NCBI GenBank assembly: GCA_003353785.1
Contig: PIVX01000010.1
Coordinates: 1 to 58,809 of the forward strand
DNA: 58,809 nucleotides
Direction: 5' to 3'
Origin: Gammaproteobacteria bacterium
GTDB lineage: Bacteria > Pseudomonadota > Gammaproteobacteria > PIVX01
Shown: piece by piece, positions 41,665 to 50,378 of the stretch
Numbering within the stretch: position 1 is the first letter of the stretch
Layout of the letters: the number at the start of each line of letters is the position of its first letter
Made by a program: the position numbers and the translations under genes
Notes under the pieces: model-generated
Told to the model about the DNA's origin: nothing
The model's input: the letters and a program-made list of their open reading frames with translations, nothing else
Databases searched by the model: none

Positions 41665-44600
41665 ATGAAAAACAAACAGACTAGTACAAGTAAAATTTTA
41701 GATTTTTGGGCTGCGGTTGAACAATTTACTCCTTGTACAGTTGAACCTGAGAAGAAAACGGGTTACGTAAAATCAATTCAAAGAGAAGTATTAGGTAAGC
41801 AAGATATACCATGGCTAAACAAAGACTCTTTCAATCATGAAAGAACAGATAAATTTACCTGGGTTTATACAGTTTTTTTAGGAATATTAAAGAAAAAAGA
41901 TATTACAAAACAAATAAAGCAGTTCCTTAGAATTGATCACCCTGATTATGATTTAAAGAAAGAAAATGGGCTTTCCTGTATTTGTGCTTTTCAACTAGAT
42001 ATTAATGGTAAGCCTATTTCAAGCACTTTTGAAGTGCCTGACTATTTTATAGGTATGAGCTGTTTAACTCAATTTAAGGAAAAACCAAATACATGGTTAG
42101 AACAAGCGCCAGAATTTAAAAGAAAATTTACAGATGCTTTTTCTAATTTATGCGATCGTCTTAACCAAACTGAACCGTTCAAGCCATTAGACTACGAAGA
42201 GTTATCTGGTTTTATTAGAGATTTAATTGGTCTTTCAAAATGGAATAATCTTACTAAACAAAATCTCATAATAAATAAAGCCATTATTTATTCAAGTAAA
42301 TTACCAATACCAAAGAAACAACAGAAAGAAGAAATAAAAAATTCAAATACAATGATTATAAATAGCTTTTACCTCGATGAGTTGAGGAAAGTTAAAGAAT
42401 CCCTCGAAATGGGTAAAATCAATGTAGGAGAAGGGTTTAAAGAGTATATGGGAATGTATAATAGTAATAGAAAAGAAGATTTTCGTAAAGACATTCATTT
42501 GCTGAAAAAATATATGTCTCCAAAATATTTGCCTCCTGCAAGATGGCCTAGTACAGGAGATCATTCTTTATCCTTAGCACAACAAGTTGCTGTTAATCTT
42601 GCTGTTAGCAAAAAAAGTGGGTTGTTTTCTGTTAATGGACCTCCTGGAACAGGGAAAACTACTTTATTGAAAGATATATTGAGTCATGTTGTTCTAGAAA
42701 GAGCAAAGATAATTTTTCAGTTTGAAGATCCAAATAATATTTTTGAAGGCTCTTCCACCTTCCAAATAATGAATTATAATTATAAGACATGGAAGCTAAA
42801 ACCTTCTTTGTTGGGTCATGAAGTCGTAGTTGCTAGTTCCAATAATGGAGCCGTTGAGAATATATCAAAAGAAATCCCTAGACAAACCGAAATAGATAGT
42901 AAATGGGAGTTGGATTATTTTTCAGAAATTGCATCTTATGTTATGAATGAGAAAAGCTGGGGTCTTGGGGCTGCAGTTCTTGGCAACAACAAAAACCGTA
43001 GTGAATTTTTTAATAGATTTTGGAATAAAGAACCAGATACAAGAGAAAATGTTAATAAAGACTCTTCATTTGGATTAAAGTATCTATTAGGGAATATTTG
43101 CCCAAAATCTAATTGGAATGACGCGAGAAAGAACTTTTCAAAAACTCTGAATGCATATGAAGCAATACAAGCAGAGCTAGTTAAACTAGAGGAAATTATC
43201 AAAAATACGCCGGAGCAAAACCAGAATATTCAGAATCTTGAGAAAAAAACATTTCAGTTACAAACTGAAGTTGAGGAATATAATTCTTTACTCGTTAAGG
43301 CAAAAAATAAGTTACAGGCTCTAGAGAAAGTGATTGAAAATGAAAAACTATTATTGAACTCTCATAGCCAACTTAAACCAACTAAACTAGCGCTTTTGAT
43401 AGAATTTATTACAAGAAGTCAAAGCCATAAAATTTGGCAGACACAATACGCATCAATTTTAAATAATCTGAGCACAGATATTAAGATATCTCGAGATATA
43501 AATGAAGAAATTGAGGGGCTGAAAAGTAGAATAGATAAATCACAACAAATAATAGATTCAGATATAACTTTACTCCATACGTTAAAAGAAAAGTCTCGAG
43601 TCGAACAAGAGCTCCTGCTTAAGTATAAAACAAGCATGGGGGATAATTTCCCCGATAACGATTTTTGGAAGCAACCAGAAGATCAATTACATAAATGCTC
43701 GCCATGGATATTTGATGAATTACATTTTATCCGTGGGCAACTTTTTGTTGATGCAATTGAATTACACAAATCCCTAATTATTAATTTGTCAGATAAAATA
43801 ATGAATAATCTTCGATGCATGAGTATGATTATGACTTCTCGCTCATGGCCAGAAGAAAAAAATAGTCTTCTCCCATCTATATGGGCATCATTTTTTATGG
43901 TTGTGCCTTTAGTTTCAACAACTTTTGCTTCTTTTGCTAATCTTTTTAAAGGTATGAGCAAGGAGTCAATTGGTTGGCTATTAATTGATGAAGCAGGTCA
44001 AGCAGCCCCTCAATTAGCAGCGAGTGCAATTAATAGAGCAAGACGTTCAATTGTTGTTGGGGATCCATTGCAAATTAAACCTGTTGTGACGATTCCTTAC
44101 GCAATGAATGATGCTCTAATGTCATATCACACAATTTGTGCTAAATGGAATCCCCTAGAAGAGTCTGTGCAAACACTTGCTGATCGTGTTAATCCTTATG
44201 GTACCTATATTGGAAAAAGTGAGGAGAAAAAATGGGTAGGGGCTCCTTTGCGGGTACATAGACGATGCAATGCTCCGATGTTTAATATAGCTAATGAAAT
44301 AGCATATGATGGTCTGATGATTCAAGCTACATATAACAAACAGTCAGAGATTGAAAAAATATTTTCAGAAAGCAAATGGTTCCATGTTGAAGGAACTTAT
44401 GCCGATGGTAATTGGATAATCGATGAAGGAAAGGTTGTAATGCATCTTTTGTCAATTATGACTAGCGCCACGCACTCTCTTCCTTCTCTTTATGTTATTT
44501 CTCCTTTTAATGCTGTTGCATTTAAAATGAAACAGTATTTGCTCTATAATATAGATAAATGGTGCAATAGCTTTAGCATTAAGAAAAGTATGATACGTGA

Positions 44601-44940
44601 TTGGGTAAATAAATCCATTGGTACAATACATACATTTCAAGGAAAACAAGCAGAGATAACAATATTGCTATTAGGTGGTAACTCTGACAAGCCTGGAGCC
44701 ATAAATTGGGCTTCTTCTTCTCCAAATATTTTGAATGTTGGAATTACTAGAGCAAAAAACCTTGTTTTTGTCGTAGGGAATCACAAACTCTGGTCAAAAA
44801 AACCGTATTTCCAGAATTTAAATAATTATATTTCTGTTAACGAAGAATTTTGTGTTGTTGCCAATGTATTAGAAGAGCATAATCATTTACAAGATTATCA
44901 TGACAAAGAATATCAAGAGCTAACAAATACTCTTCACTAA
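41665..44940 (+). CDS. Upf1/Dna2-like superfamily 1 helicase
   Basis: The 1091-residue protein has SF1 motifs in order: Walker A GPPGTGKTT near residue 325, LLIDEAGQAAPQ near 771, GDPLQIKPV near 799, VHRRCNAPM near 866, GTIHTFQGKQAE near 985, and NVGITRAKNLVFVVGN near 1021. A coiled-coil insertion (about 500-680) lies between motifs I and II, and a 300-residue N-terminal region is unassigned. Such solitary large helicases are common in mobile-element defence islands, but no specific system is identified. The start ATG at 41665 follows AAAGGA; an ATG at 41647 is in frame. Confidence 0.85.
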   Translation: MKNKQTSTSKILDFWAAVEQFTPCTVEPEKKTGYVKSIQREVLGKQDIPWLNKDSFNHERTDKFTWVYTVFLGILKKKDITKQIKQFLRIDHPDYDLKKENGLSCICAFQLDINGKPISSTFEVPDYFIGMSCLTQFKEKPNTWLEQAPEFKRKFTDAFSNLCDRLNQTEPFKPLDYEELSGFIRDLIGLSKWNNLTKQNLIINKAIIYSSKLPIPKKQQKEEIKNSNTMIINSFYLDELRKVKESLEMGKINVGEGFKEYMGMYNSNRKEDFRKDIHLLKKYMSPKYLPPARWPSTGDHSLSLAQQVAVNLAVSKKSGLFSVNGPPGTGKTTLLKDILSHVVLERAKIIFQFEDPNNIFEGSSTFQIMNYNYKTWKLKPSLLGHEVVVASSNNGAVENISKEIPRQTEIDSKWELDYFSEIASYVMNEKSWGLGAAVLGNNKNRSEFFNRFWNKEPDTRENVNKDSSFGLKYLLGNICPKSNWNDARKNFSKTLNAYEAIQAELVKLEEIIKNTPEQNQNIQNLEKKTFQLQTEVEEYNSLLVKAKNKLQALEKVIENEKLLLNSHSQLKPTKLALLIEFITRSQSHKIWQTQYASILNNLSTDIKISRDINEEIEGLKSRIDKSQQIIDSDITLLHTLKEKSRVEQELLLKYKTSMGDNFPDNDFWKQPEDQLHKCSPWIFDELHFIRGQLFVDAIELHKSLIINLSDKIMNNLRCMSMIMTSRSWPEEKNSLLPSIWASFFMVVPLVSTTFASFANLFKGMSKESIGWLLIDEAGQAAPQLAASAINRARRSIVVGDPLQIKPVVTIPYAMNDALMSYHTICAKWNPLEESVQTLADRVNPYGTYIGKSEEKKWVGAPLRVHRRCNAPMFNIANEIAYDGLMIQATYNKQSEIEKIFSESKWFHVEGTYADGNWIIDEGKVVMHLLSIMTSATHSLPSLYVISPFNAVAFKMKQYLLYNIDKWCNSFSIKKSMIRDWVNKSIGTIHTFQGKQAEITILLLGGNSDKPGAINWASSSPNILNVGITRAKNLVFVVGNHKLWSKKPYFQNLNNYISVNEEFCVVANVLEEHNHLQDYHDKEYQELTNTLH

Positions 44941-45153
44941 TCAATTGAACGGCACTAATATTAGCCAATAAATAGGCCAAATATTAGATAAAAATACATT
45001 TATAGGTACGGCAATTATCCAGTTCCACCAGTTATAAATATATCCATCAAAAAAAATTAAATAAATAAAAGTTATTGTATCTCCAATTAAATAAACCATA
45101 ATAAAAATAAGCCATATATTCTCGGTTTTGGTAAAAATATTTTTAAGATACAT
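44941..45153 (-). CDS. Small membrane protein with NWWNWIIAVPIN motif
   Basis: The 70-residue protein has two membrane segments and an aromatic stretch (YIYNWWNWIIAVPINVFLSN, then IWPIYWLI) that recalls a family of small hypothetical membrane proteins in proteobacteria and phages. It converges with the helicase gene, the two stops being adjacent. The start codon (complement of 45151-45153) has only a weak ribosome binding site. Function unknown. Confidence 0.5.
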   Translation of the reverse strand: MYLKNIFTKTENIWLIFIMVYLIGDTITFIYLIFFDGYIYNWWNWIIAVPINVFLSNIWPIYWLILVPFN

Positions 45154-45406
45154 TTACATTAATATAGCACAAATTTAGTATTTTTAATTCTTTTGCGATA
45201 AATTTTGAATAAATATAAAGTCTCTAATAATGAAGGTTTTGAGCCAGACTTTAAAGATGAATTTAAAACTATTTTGGAATACATCTTACGATTAGCGAAT
45301 TTAATTTAACACATATTGAAACAAATGATAACAGCCCGATATCCTAGAAAGTGACAAAGAGTTTCTAGCTTGAGATAATACATTTGCACTTAAAACTGGG
45401 AGCTTC
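45154..45406 (+). other. Intergenic stretch with a short coding-like remnant
   Basis: A + strand open fragment ending with TAA at about 45309 (NEGFEPDFKDEFKTILEYIL) reads like protein but has no convincing start. I see no repeat or terminator. Confidence 0.3.
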
Positions 45407-46000
45407 ATGAATACAGGGAAGTATATACAAAATATTGTAAAAATTAGTCAAAAGCTAACTGCAGGAATACACGCTCTAGATTTAACATTGTTATTTAATA
45501 TCTACTTTATTTTTATAAAGCATCTAGACTATAAATCAACAGAGCTTTTCAAAGTTTTCAGTAGTAACTATGAAATACTATATATTGGAGTAGGATTTAT
45601 AATGTTTACTCTTATATATAAGAGTTTTATTGTTCCAATTATCTCAGAAACTTTTATTATTCCTATGGTAGCATTTCTTAGGAAATATCATCCAAATAAA
45701 GTAAAACTTCAACTGGAGAGTCTTAAAAGAAATTATCTAAAGCAAAAAGATTTTGAACATGTAATGCCATATCATTCTGCACTTATGTCACTTGTAACCA
45801 CATTTTTAATTGATTTTTCTTGCGATGGAGGTGCTTGGAGTTATATAATGAAAAAATCTAGTTTTCCTATTGTTGTTGCCGTGTTGACTATTATATTCGG
45901 ACAAGTATTATTTGTTGTTATTTTTTTTGATTATAACAGTCCGAAAGAGATTGAAAATATATCTCAGCTATCAAAATCCAGGAAAATTTATAAAATATAG
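45407..46000 (+). CDS. Polytopic membrane protein of unknown function
   Basis: The 197-residue protein has four probable membrane segments (about 22-42, 52-75, 115-135 and 145-172) with a basic loop (FLRKYHPNKVKLQLESLKRN) between the second and third. GGGAG precedes the ATG. No family recognised. It lies between the helicase block and the FinO-like gene. Confidence 0.65.
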   Translation: MNTGKYIQNIVKISQKLTAGIHALDLTLLFNIYFIFIKHLDYKSTELFKVFSSNYEILYIGVGFIMFTLIYKSFIVPIISETFIIPMVAFLRKYHPNKVKLQLESLKRNYLKQKDFEHVMPYHSALMSLVTTFLIDFSCDGGAWSYIMKKSSFPIVVAVLTIIFGQVLFVVIFFDYNSPKEIENISQLSKSRKIYKI

Positions 46001-46054
46001 CATATAAATCAAAACAGGTTAATGAAGGCCTTTTAAGCATTGGAGCAGTTAATT

Positions 46055-46537
46055 ATGTCCTATGAAAAAACAAAGAGTTTGTTGGAAGAGAAATATCCTG
46101 ATTGTTTTGTGAAGCTTGGGGAAACTCCTAAGCCTCTTAAAAAAGGCATAAAAGATGATATTTTAGCTCTTATGTCTGAATATCCTGATATTCTGTCTAA
46201 AAGAAGTATTCGAAAGTATATGTCTTCCTATGTTAATAGGCCATCCTACCTTAAATGTATTAAGACTGGGGTTAAGAGGATTGATTTAGCAGGTAATGAG
46301 GTTGGAGAAGTAACCGAATCTGAATATGATTATACAAAAACTCAGCAAGAAGAAAGCATAAAGAAATTTCAGCAGAAAAAGAAAGATGTTGCTACTAAGA
46401 AAGAGCCTTCTAAGGATGATGCAAAAAAAGTGGCAAAATTTGCTAACCAATTACAAGCTGAATTAGAAAAAATTATAGCTCAAGATGAGACTGAATCTAA
46501 ACGTAAGGTTTTGAGTCTGAAGAAAAAAGTTGGGTGA
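46055..46537 (+). CDS. ProQ/FinO-family RNA chaperone
   Basis: The 160-residue protein has the FinO/ProQ domain in residues about 5-85: LLEEKYPDCFVKLGETPKPL, then KKGIKDDILAL, and SYVNRPSYLKCIKTGVKRID with DLAG after it. A Lys/Glu-rich flexible tail follows. In F-like plasmids FinO binds stem-loops and 3' single-stranded tails of FinP and traJ RNA to repress transfer. Here it is encoded away from traI but on the same element as the structured RNA-like elements SE1-SE4, which are candidate targets. Start ATG at 46055, nine bases after GGAG. Confidence 0.88.
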   Translation: MSYEKTKSLLEEKYPDCFVKLGETPKPLKKGIKDDILALMSEYPDILSKRSIRKYMSSYVNRPSYLKCIKTGVKRIDLAGNEVGEVTESEYDYTKTQQEESIKKFQQKKKDVATKKEPSKDDAKKVAKFANQLQAELEKIIAQDETESKRKVLSLKKKVG

Positions 46538-46540
46538 TTG

Positions 46541-47254
46541 ATGGAAACCAGCATCTATAGTAAATTCAGAGAGAATGAACATCAATCTGCTAATAATATA
46601 TTGCAGGAGCATTGTAATTTCTCATTCATAGAGATGCAGGGCTTTATAGCTTGTGTAATATGTGAGCCTGAAGCGATTGAACACGGCAAGTGGTTAAGGA
46701 TGTTAGGGATTAACGACATTAAGCTAAGTGAGTCTAATGCTAGTAAGATTATTAGAAAAGCTATGACTGATTGTGCAATTAATTGTTTCAACTCCATCAA
46801 AGAGAAATTAGAGCATGGTGAATATAATCCCATTGAAGAACTCAAGAAATTAGTAATATTAGACAATGATAGAGAAATTGAAAAAGCTGCTAGCACTTGG
46901 TGTCGTGGCTTCGTTCGTGGTGTTGTTAGTGCTGGAATGTTATCAGCCATTAGTGATGAGAAACAAGCAGAATTATTTCATCCTATTGTAATCCTGTCAG
47001 CTAGTATTCATGGGCTACGTAAAGAGATTAAGAATTGTAATCTCCAACAATCAGTAAAAGAGACAAGACAACGAGCTGTTCAAGCATTGCCTAAAACAGT
47101 TAATGCAATTTATCAGTATTGGTTGAGTTTTGATAATGTTTTTACTCCTAAGAAGATTACGAAAACAGATACCATGGATGTAACAACTTACTATAAACCC
47201 TGTGCTTGTGGAAGTGGGAAGCTGTATAATGATTGTTGTTTAGTAGCTCATTGA
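46541..47254 (+). CDS. UPF0149 (YecA/YgfB)-like protein with SEC-C zinc motif
   Basis: The 237-residue protein has a helical UPF0149-type body (FIEMQGFIACVICEPEAIEH near the start, then STWCRGFVRGVVSAG) and ends with CACGSGKLYNDCC, the SEC-C zinc-binding motif. E. coli YecA has the same layout and interacts with ribosomes or SecYEG. The ATG follows the FinO stop by three bases, so the two genes are probably cotranscribed. Confidence 0.8.
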   Translation: METSIYSKFRENEHQSANNILQEHCNFSFIEMQGFIACVICEPEAIEHGKWLRMLGINDIKLSESNASKIIRKAMTDCAINCFNSIKEKLEHGEYNPIEELKKLVILDNDREIEKAASTWCRGFVRGVVSAGMLSAISDEKQAELFHPIVILSASIHGLRKEIKNCNLQQSVKETRQRAVQALPKTVNAIYQYWLSFDNVFTPKKITKTDTMDVTTYYKPCACGSGKLYNDCCLVAH

Positions 47255-47265
47255 TAAGGTTTTTA

Positions 47266-47454
47266 ATGGCAAAGATATCACCTACTCAAAAAATAATTAA
47301 TCAAGCAGGGTTTATTGAGACTCAGATGTTAGCCCTTGTTCCTAAATTAGAAGAGCATGAGTTACATGGTGATGCTGATGAATTAGAAGCTATTCTTGAG
47401 AAATACTCTGAGTTTTCTAAAAGAATGTTAAAAGAATTGGTTGCTTGTGAGTAG
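47266..47454 (+). CDS. Small helical protein
   Basis: The 62-residue protein (MAKISPTQKIINQAGFIETQ and following) is helical and acidic (LEEHELHGDADELEAILEKY). The ATG at 47266 follows AAGG and lies 11 bases after the UPF0149 stop; the frame extends upstream to 47233 into that gene. Function unknown. Confidence 0.55.
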   Translation: MAKISPTQKIINQAGFIETQMLALVPKLEEHELHGDADELEAILEKYSEFSKRMLKELVACE

Positions 47455-47550
47455 TCATCCACAAACATCGGAACAAGAGATTGATCATGATATTCCTTTC
47501 TGAATAGATAAAGTATAATATAGCAAGAATAGTTATATAAACGAGTTGAT

Positions 47551-48522
47551 ATGAGTTCAGAGAATTTTCCACATGACAATTTTTTTAAAAAATCTATGCA
47601 AGACCTTAGAGTTGCAAAGGATTTTTTTAGCTTGCATTTACCTAAAGAAATTAAATCACAAGTTAATCTTGATACTATAGAATTTGAGAAAACAAATTTT
47701 ATTACAGAGCGTGAAAAGATATCTAATAAAAAGAAAGAAAAACGAGTAGATATGCTCTATTCAGTCAAAATTAATGGTGAAGATGGGTACTTCTACTTAC
47801 TCAGCGAGCATCAAAGTTCTCCAGATAAAAAGATGCCATTTAGAATCATGAAGTATATTCTAGAGATTATTCAGTATCATTTAGATAAGCATAAAGCTGA
47901 AAAAAGTAATGATGATATTAAATATCCTATTATCTGGCCAGTAATTTTTTACAATGGAGATAAGCTCTATAATTTAACTACTAGCTTTCTAGATATGTAT
48001 CCTAGAGGTCACAGGGGGTTGGCTGAAAAGATATTAACTAGTCCATTCCAGCTAGTCGACCTTAATAATATAGAGGATGAGGATTCACGTAACCATGTTT
48101 GGGCTGGCCTCATGGAGATGGCTATGAAAGCTAATCACGCGAGATTTCGTAATAACTTAGAGGATTTAGCTAAGATATTGGCCAATTTTGCCCATGAAAT
48201 AGAGCAAAAACATGAGGGTTGGGAGTTTTTAAGAGAGGCAATCTGTTATACTATAAGTATAGCTGATACTAAAAGCGATAATCCTGAAGAATATCTAAAG
48301 ATTATTGCTGACGAAGTATCAGAAAAAAATCGAGGTGAAGTTATGACAGCATTGCAGAAATTCCAACAGATAAGTGAAGATCGTGGGATCGAGAAAGGCG
48401 TTATAAAAACAGCTTACAAGATGCTACAAGAAAAAATAGATCTGAATACTATTAGCAAGGTTACTGAACTTCCTATTGATCAGATCGAAGAGTTAAAGGC
48501 TCAGAATCAAGAGCAATTCTAA
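47551..48522 (+). CDS. Rpn-family PD-(D/E)XK nuclease (transposase_31 type)
   Basis: The 323-residue protein matches the Rpn/PF04754 layout: HDNFFKKSMQDLRVAKDFF at the N-terminus, the nuclease core KKEKRVDMLYSV and YLLSEHQSSPDKKMPFR, then YPIIWPVIFYNGDKLY, and a helical C-terminus with a repeat-like LPIDQIEEL ending. Known Rpn proteins promote recA-independent recombination; related proteins are abundant in intracellular gammaproteobacteria. No inverted repeats typical of an insertion sequence were seen. Confidence 0.88.
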   Translation: MSSENFPHDNFFKKSMQDLRVAKDFFSLHLPKEIKSQVNLDTIEFEKTNFITEREKISNKKKEKRVDMLYSVKINGEDGYFYLLSEHQSSPDKKMPFRIMKYILEIIQYHLDKHKAEKSNDDIKYPIIWPVIFYNGDKLYNLTTSFLDMYPRGHRGLAEKILTSPFQLVDLNNIEDEDSRNHVWAGLMEMAMKANHARFRNNLEDLAKILANFAHEIEQKHEGWEFLREAICYTISIADTKSDNPEEYLKIIADEVSEKNRGEVMTALQKFQQISEDRGIEKGVIKTAYKMLQEKIDLNTISKVTELPIDQIEELKAQNQEQF

Positions 48523-48596
48523 CCATTTTTGAGTCTTTTACGGCTCTAGAACTGTTAAGTTTGTGTATACATTTTCACCATATCTAAACTTCTAAA

Positions 48597-48764
48597 TTAC
48601 TTTTTTTTGCGATTTTGAGATCGTATTTTAACCAAAGTAGGCGGGGTAAGTAAGTCTAGATTGAGAGGAATATCAGCTAATCCACGAATGGTTTTAGCTA
48701 TATTTTTTAACTTTTCACTGACTATTTTTTGATATTCCATTATTTTTTTGTTGAGGTTTTTCAT
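48597..48764 (-). CDS. Small basic protein with possible phased operator upstream
   Basis: The 55-residue protein (MKNLNKKIMEYQKIVSEKLK, then IAKTIRGLADIPLNLDLLTP) ends in a basic tail. AAGG lies six bases before the ATG (complement of 48762-48764). Upstream on this strand are four AATATGA/C-type repeats at about 10-bp multiples (48785-48868), suggesting autoregulation. The family is unrecognised; a small DNA-binding regulator, antitoxin or partition helper is possible. Confidence 0.5.
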   Translation of the reverse strand: MKNLNKKIMEYQKIVSEKLKNIAKTIRGLADIPLNLDLLTPPTLVKIRSQNRKKK

Positions 48765-48784
48765 GTTCATCCTTATTTGTTTTG

Positions 48785-48868
48785 TCATATTCTATCATAT
48801 TTCTGCTTATTTATTATCATATTTTGTTAATATTATTGACGTTTTTTATCTATTTGTTAGCATATTTT
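48785..48868. repeat. Helically phased TCATATT repeats
   Basis: TCATATT occurs at 48785, 48795 and 48817, and GCATATT at 48860. The steps of 10, 22 and 43 bases are close to one, two and four turns of DNA, so the sites would face the same side of the helix. They lie between the divergent frames at 48764 and 48903 and are candidates for an operator or iteron array. Confidence 0.45.
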
Positions 48869-48902
48869 GATAGTATTTTTGCATTAAATTGAGTGATTTT
48901 TA

Positions 48903-49133
48903 ATGACTTTTTATAAGTTATTTGAGGAATTTTTCAGATTTTTCTGTCTTGTTAATGACCTCTTTGTTGTTTTTTTTGCTCTAAAAATTATACAATCATT
49001 CTCCATTTATAGTGCATTATTACTCCTCTATTTAGCCGTTGTTAGGGGAAGGGTAGCATTTGATTATCCTTGTAGAAGCAATATTAAAGTCGGGCTAGAG
49101 AGGCTTAATATTGTTTTTGTGTGGTTACGGTGA
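48903..49133 (+). CDS. Possible small membrane protein
   Basis: The 76-residue frame has one or two hydrophobic segments rich in Phe and Leu (FFRFFCLVNDLFVVFFALKI) and a basic C-terminus. No ribosome binding site precedes the ATG, and the surrounding DNA is AT-rich, so the composition may be accidental. Listed as weak. Confidence 0.3.
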   Translation: MTFYKLFEEFFRFFCLVNDLFVVFFALKIIQSFSIYSALLLLYLAVVRGRVAFDYPCRSNIKVGLERLNIVFVWLR

Positions 49134-49314
49134 CTTATTTTTTTCTTAATTTTGGTGTTTAATTTTTACCCTTTTTCGGGCAACAAAGAATAGATTCCTT
49201 GGTGAGATTTTCAGAGATAAGTGTTTTTCTTTGTACCATTATAATTCAGCTCATGGAAATATAATACGCAGCAAGTTTAATATTTGCCGTGTACAACACC
49301 AGACCATTTTCACA

Positions 49315-49555
49315 ACCCGAATTATTTAATTAATTATTTAATTATTTACTATTTTCTAAAATTTTAATTATATTACAATGACTTATGAATTAAACAGAAT
49401 TATTAATTAATTATTTAATTATTTTAATTATTTATTAATTATTATTTAATTATTTGGAATGTGTTTAATTTCAATAGCTTACGAATTAAGCAGAATTATT
49501 AATTATTTAATTAATTATTTAATTATTTGTAAAAGTAATTTAATTATTTGTGAAT
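49315..49555. repeat. AT-rich repeat block
   Basis: This block is built from repeats of TTAATTA and ATTTAATT. Two longer imperfect direct repeats begin CTTATGAATTAAACAGAATT (49382) and CTTACGAATTAAGCAGAATT (49478), 96 bases apart, each running into the simple A/T repeats. It could be a DNA-unwinding element of a replication origin, a partition site or simply A/T-rich spacer. There is no recognised initiator gene nearby. Confidence 0.6.
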
Positions 49556-49625
49556 TCTTGCCATGAGGGAAAAATGGGGGATTTTCGACGCTCTTGTAAC
49601 CACTTGATTTTAAACAACATCCATT

Positions 49626-49653
49626 CCGCCAAGCGGTGCGGGTGGTGTGCTAC
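49626..49653 (+). other. Candidate oriT (hairpin plus nic-like sequence)
   Basis: An 11-base hairpin CCGC-CAA-GCGG (49626-49636) is followed by TGCGGGTGGTGTGCTAC (49637-49653). This resembles the F-family nic region (GCGTGGGGTGTGGTGC) in its G/T-rich run and in following a small inverted repeat. A ribbon-helix-helix gene, like the relaxosome protein TraY, starts 420 bases away. It is 11.4 kb from traI. The nick site is not defined by this evidence. Confidence 0.4.
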
Positions 49654-50072
49654 TTGTTGCTAGGGGTCTATTCATTCTAATTGTATCTGTGTTTTCTATT
49701 TCTTTCATGTGTTCGGCATGCTTCGCTTATATTGGGTGAGTGTTTCTGCGAGGGTATCCTAAAAGAAAATTGTATTGCTAAAGGCTTATATTTGGCTTGT
49801 AGGGATTCTTTTTCTATCTTGGGTATCTTTTCTAGTCTTGAGTGAATTAATGGCTTAGAAGTTGAATTTGGGATTTATGGGTTTTGTTATTGCATATCTC
49901 TAGATATATTTCTATTTTTTAATTCTATATTTTTATGTGATTTATTATAGATAAATATTTAGAAATTTAAATCTAATATTTATTAAATTATTTTTAATTT
50001 TATTTATAATATTTATTGACATATTTTTTATTATAAATTATCATAGTAAGTATATTATAAGGAATCATAGAA

Positions 50073-50273
50073 ATGCCTCTAGTAAAAAAACAAGATAAAG
50101 AAAATCAAATTTCAGTAGGCTTCAATATGCCTGAGTCTCTCAATACCGATGTTAAGAATTATTGTGAATGGGCTGGAGTTCCAACTGGACTTTTTTATGT
50201 TACTGCAATTGAGTTCCTGCTGAAGAAAGACAAAGAGTGGCAAAGATATCTGAAACATATTGAGAATTTTTAG
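50073..50273 (+). CDS. Ribbon-helix-helix-like DNA-binding protein
   Basis: The 66-residue protein has a likely beta strand (QISVGFNMPESLNTDVKNYC) followed by two helices, the second ending KKDKEWQRYLKHI, consistent with a CopG/Arc/TraY-type ribbon-helix-helix dimer. AAGGAA precedes the ATG. Beside the candidate oriT it may be a relaxosome accessory protein, or a regulator of copy number or partition. Assignment by pattern only. Confidence 0.6.
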   Translation: MPLVKKQDKENQISVGFNMPESLNTDVKNYCEWAGVPTGLFYVTAIEFLLKKDKEWQRYLKHIENF

Positions 50274-50312
50274 GGATGTACATGTCTGCGTATTATTTTA
50301 TTTGAAATTAAC

Positions 50313-50345
50313 GTGATGGACAGTACTGACATACAAATCCATCAC
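50313..50345. promoter_or_regulatory. 8-bp inverted repeat before the Sel1-like gene
   Basis: GTGATGGA (50313-50320) and TCCATCAC (50338-50345) are perfect inverted copies with a 17-base gap. No T-run follows, so it is not a typical terminator. It could be an operator for the upstream ribbon-helix-helix protein or a 5' hairpin of the next mRNA. Confidence 0.45.
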
Positions 50346-50378
50346 TAATCAAAATTAACAACAAGGAAAAATTTGACT

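Larger units (their letters stand above)
49134..50072. other. Long gene-free region, candidate origin or oriT region
   Basis: No intact gene is visible in these 939 bases. In order it holds a mixed stretch (49134-49314), a nearly pure A/T repeat block (49315-49555), a GC-rich patch with an oriT-like sequence (49560-49670), an ordinary stretch to 49880, and an A/T-rich run leading to the ribbon-helix-helix gene at 50073. Such a composition is typical of a plasmid control region. Confidence 0.55.

Noticed and set aside
47551..48522. Rpn/transposase_31 gene as a complete insertion sequence
   Set aside because: No terminal inverted repeats or target duplications were seen around it; this family does not usually form classic insertion sequences.
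48523..48596. Possible terminator after the Rpn gene (GAG...CTC hairpin)
   Set aside because: The stem is only three or four pairs and no T-run follows.
49200..49330. Short coding-like stretch (SAHGNIIRSKFNICRVQ)
   Set aside because: No start, no ribosome binding site and no recognisable homologue; probably chance openness.
49315..49555. Possible CRISPR array in the repeat block
   Set aside because: Repeats are simple A/T runs of irregular spacing without unique spacers, and no cas genes are present.
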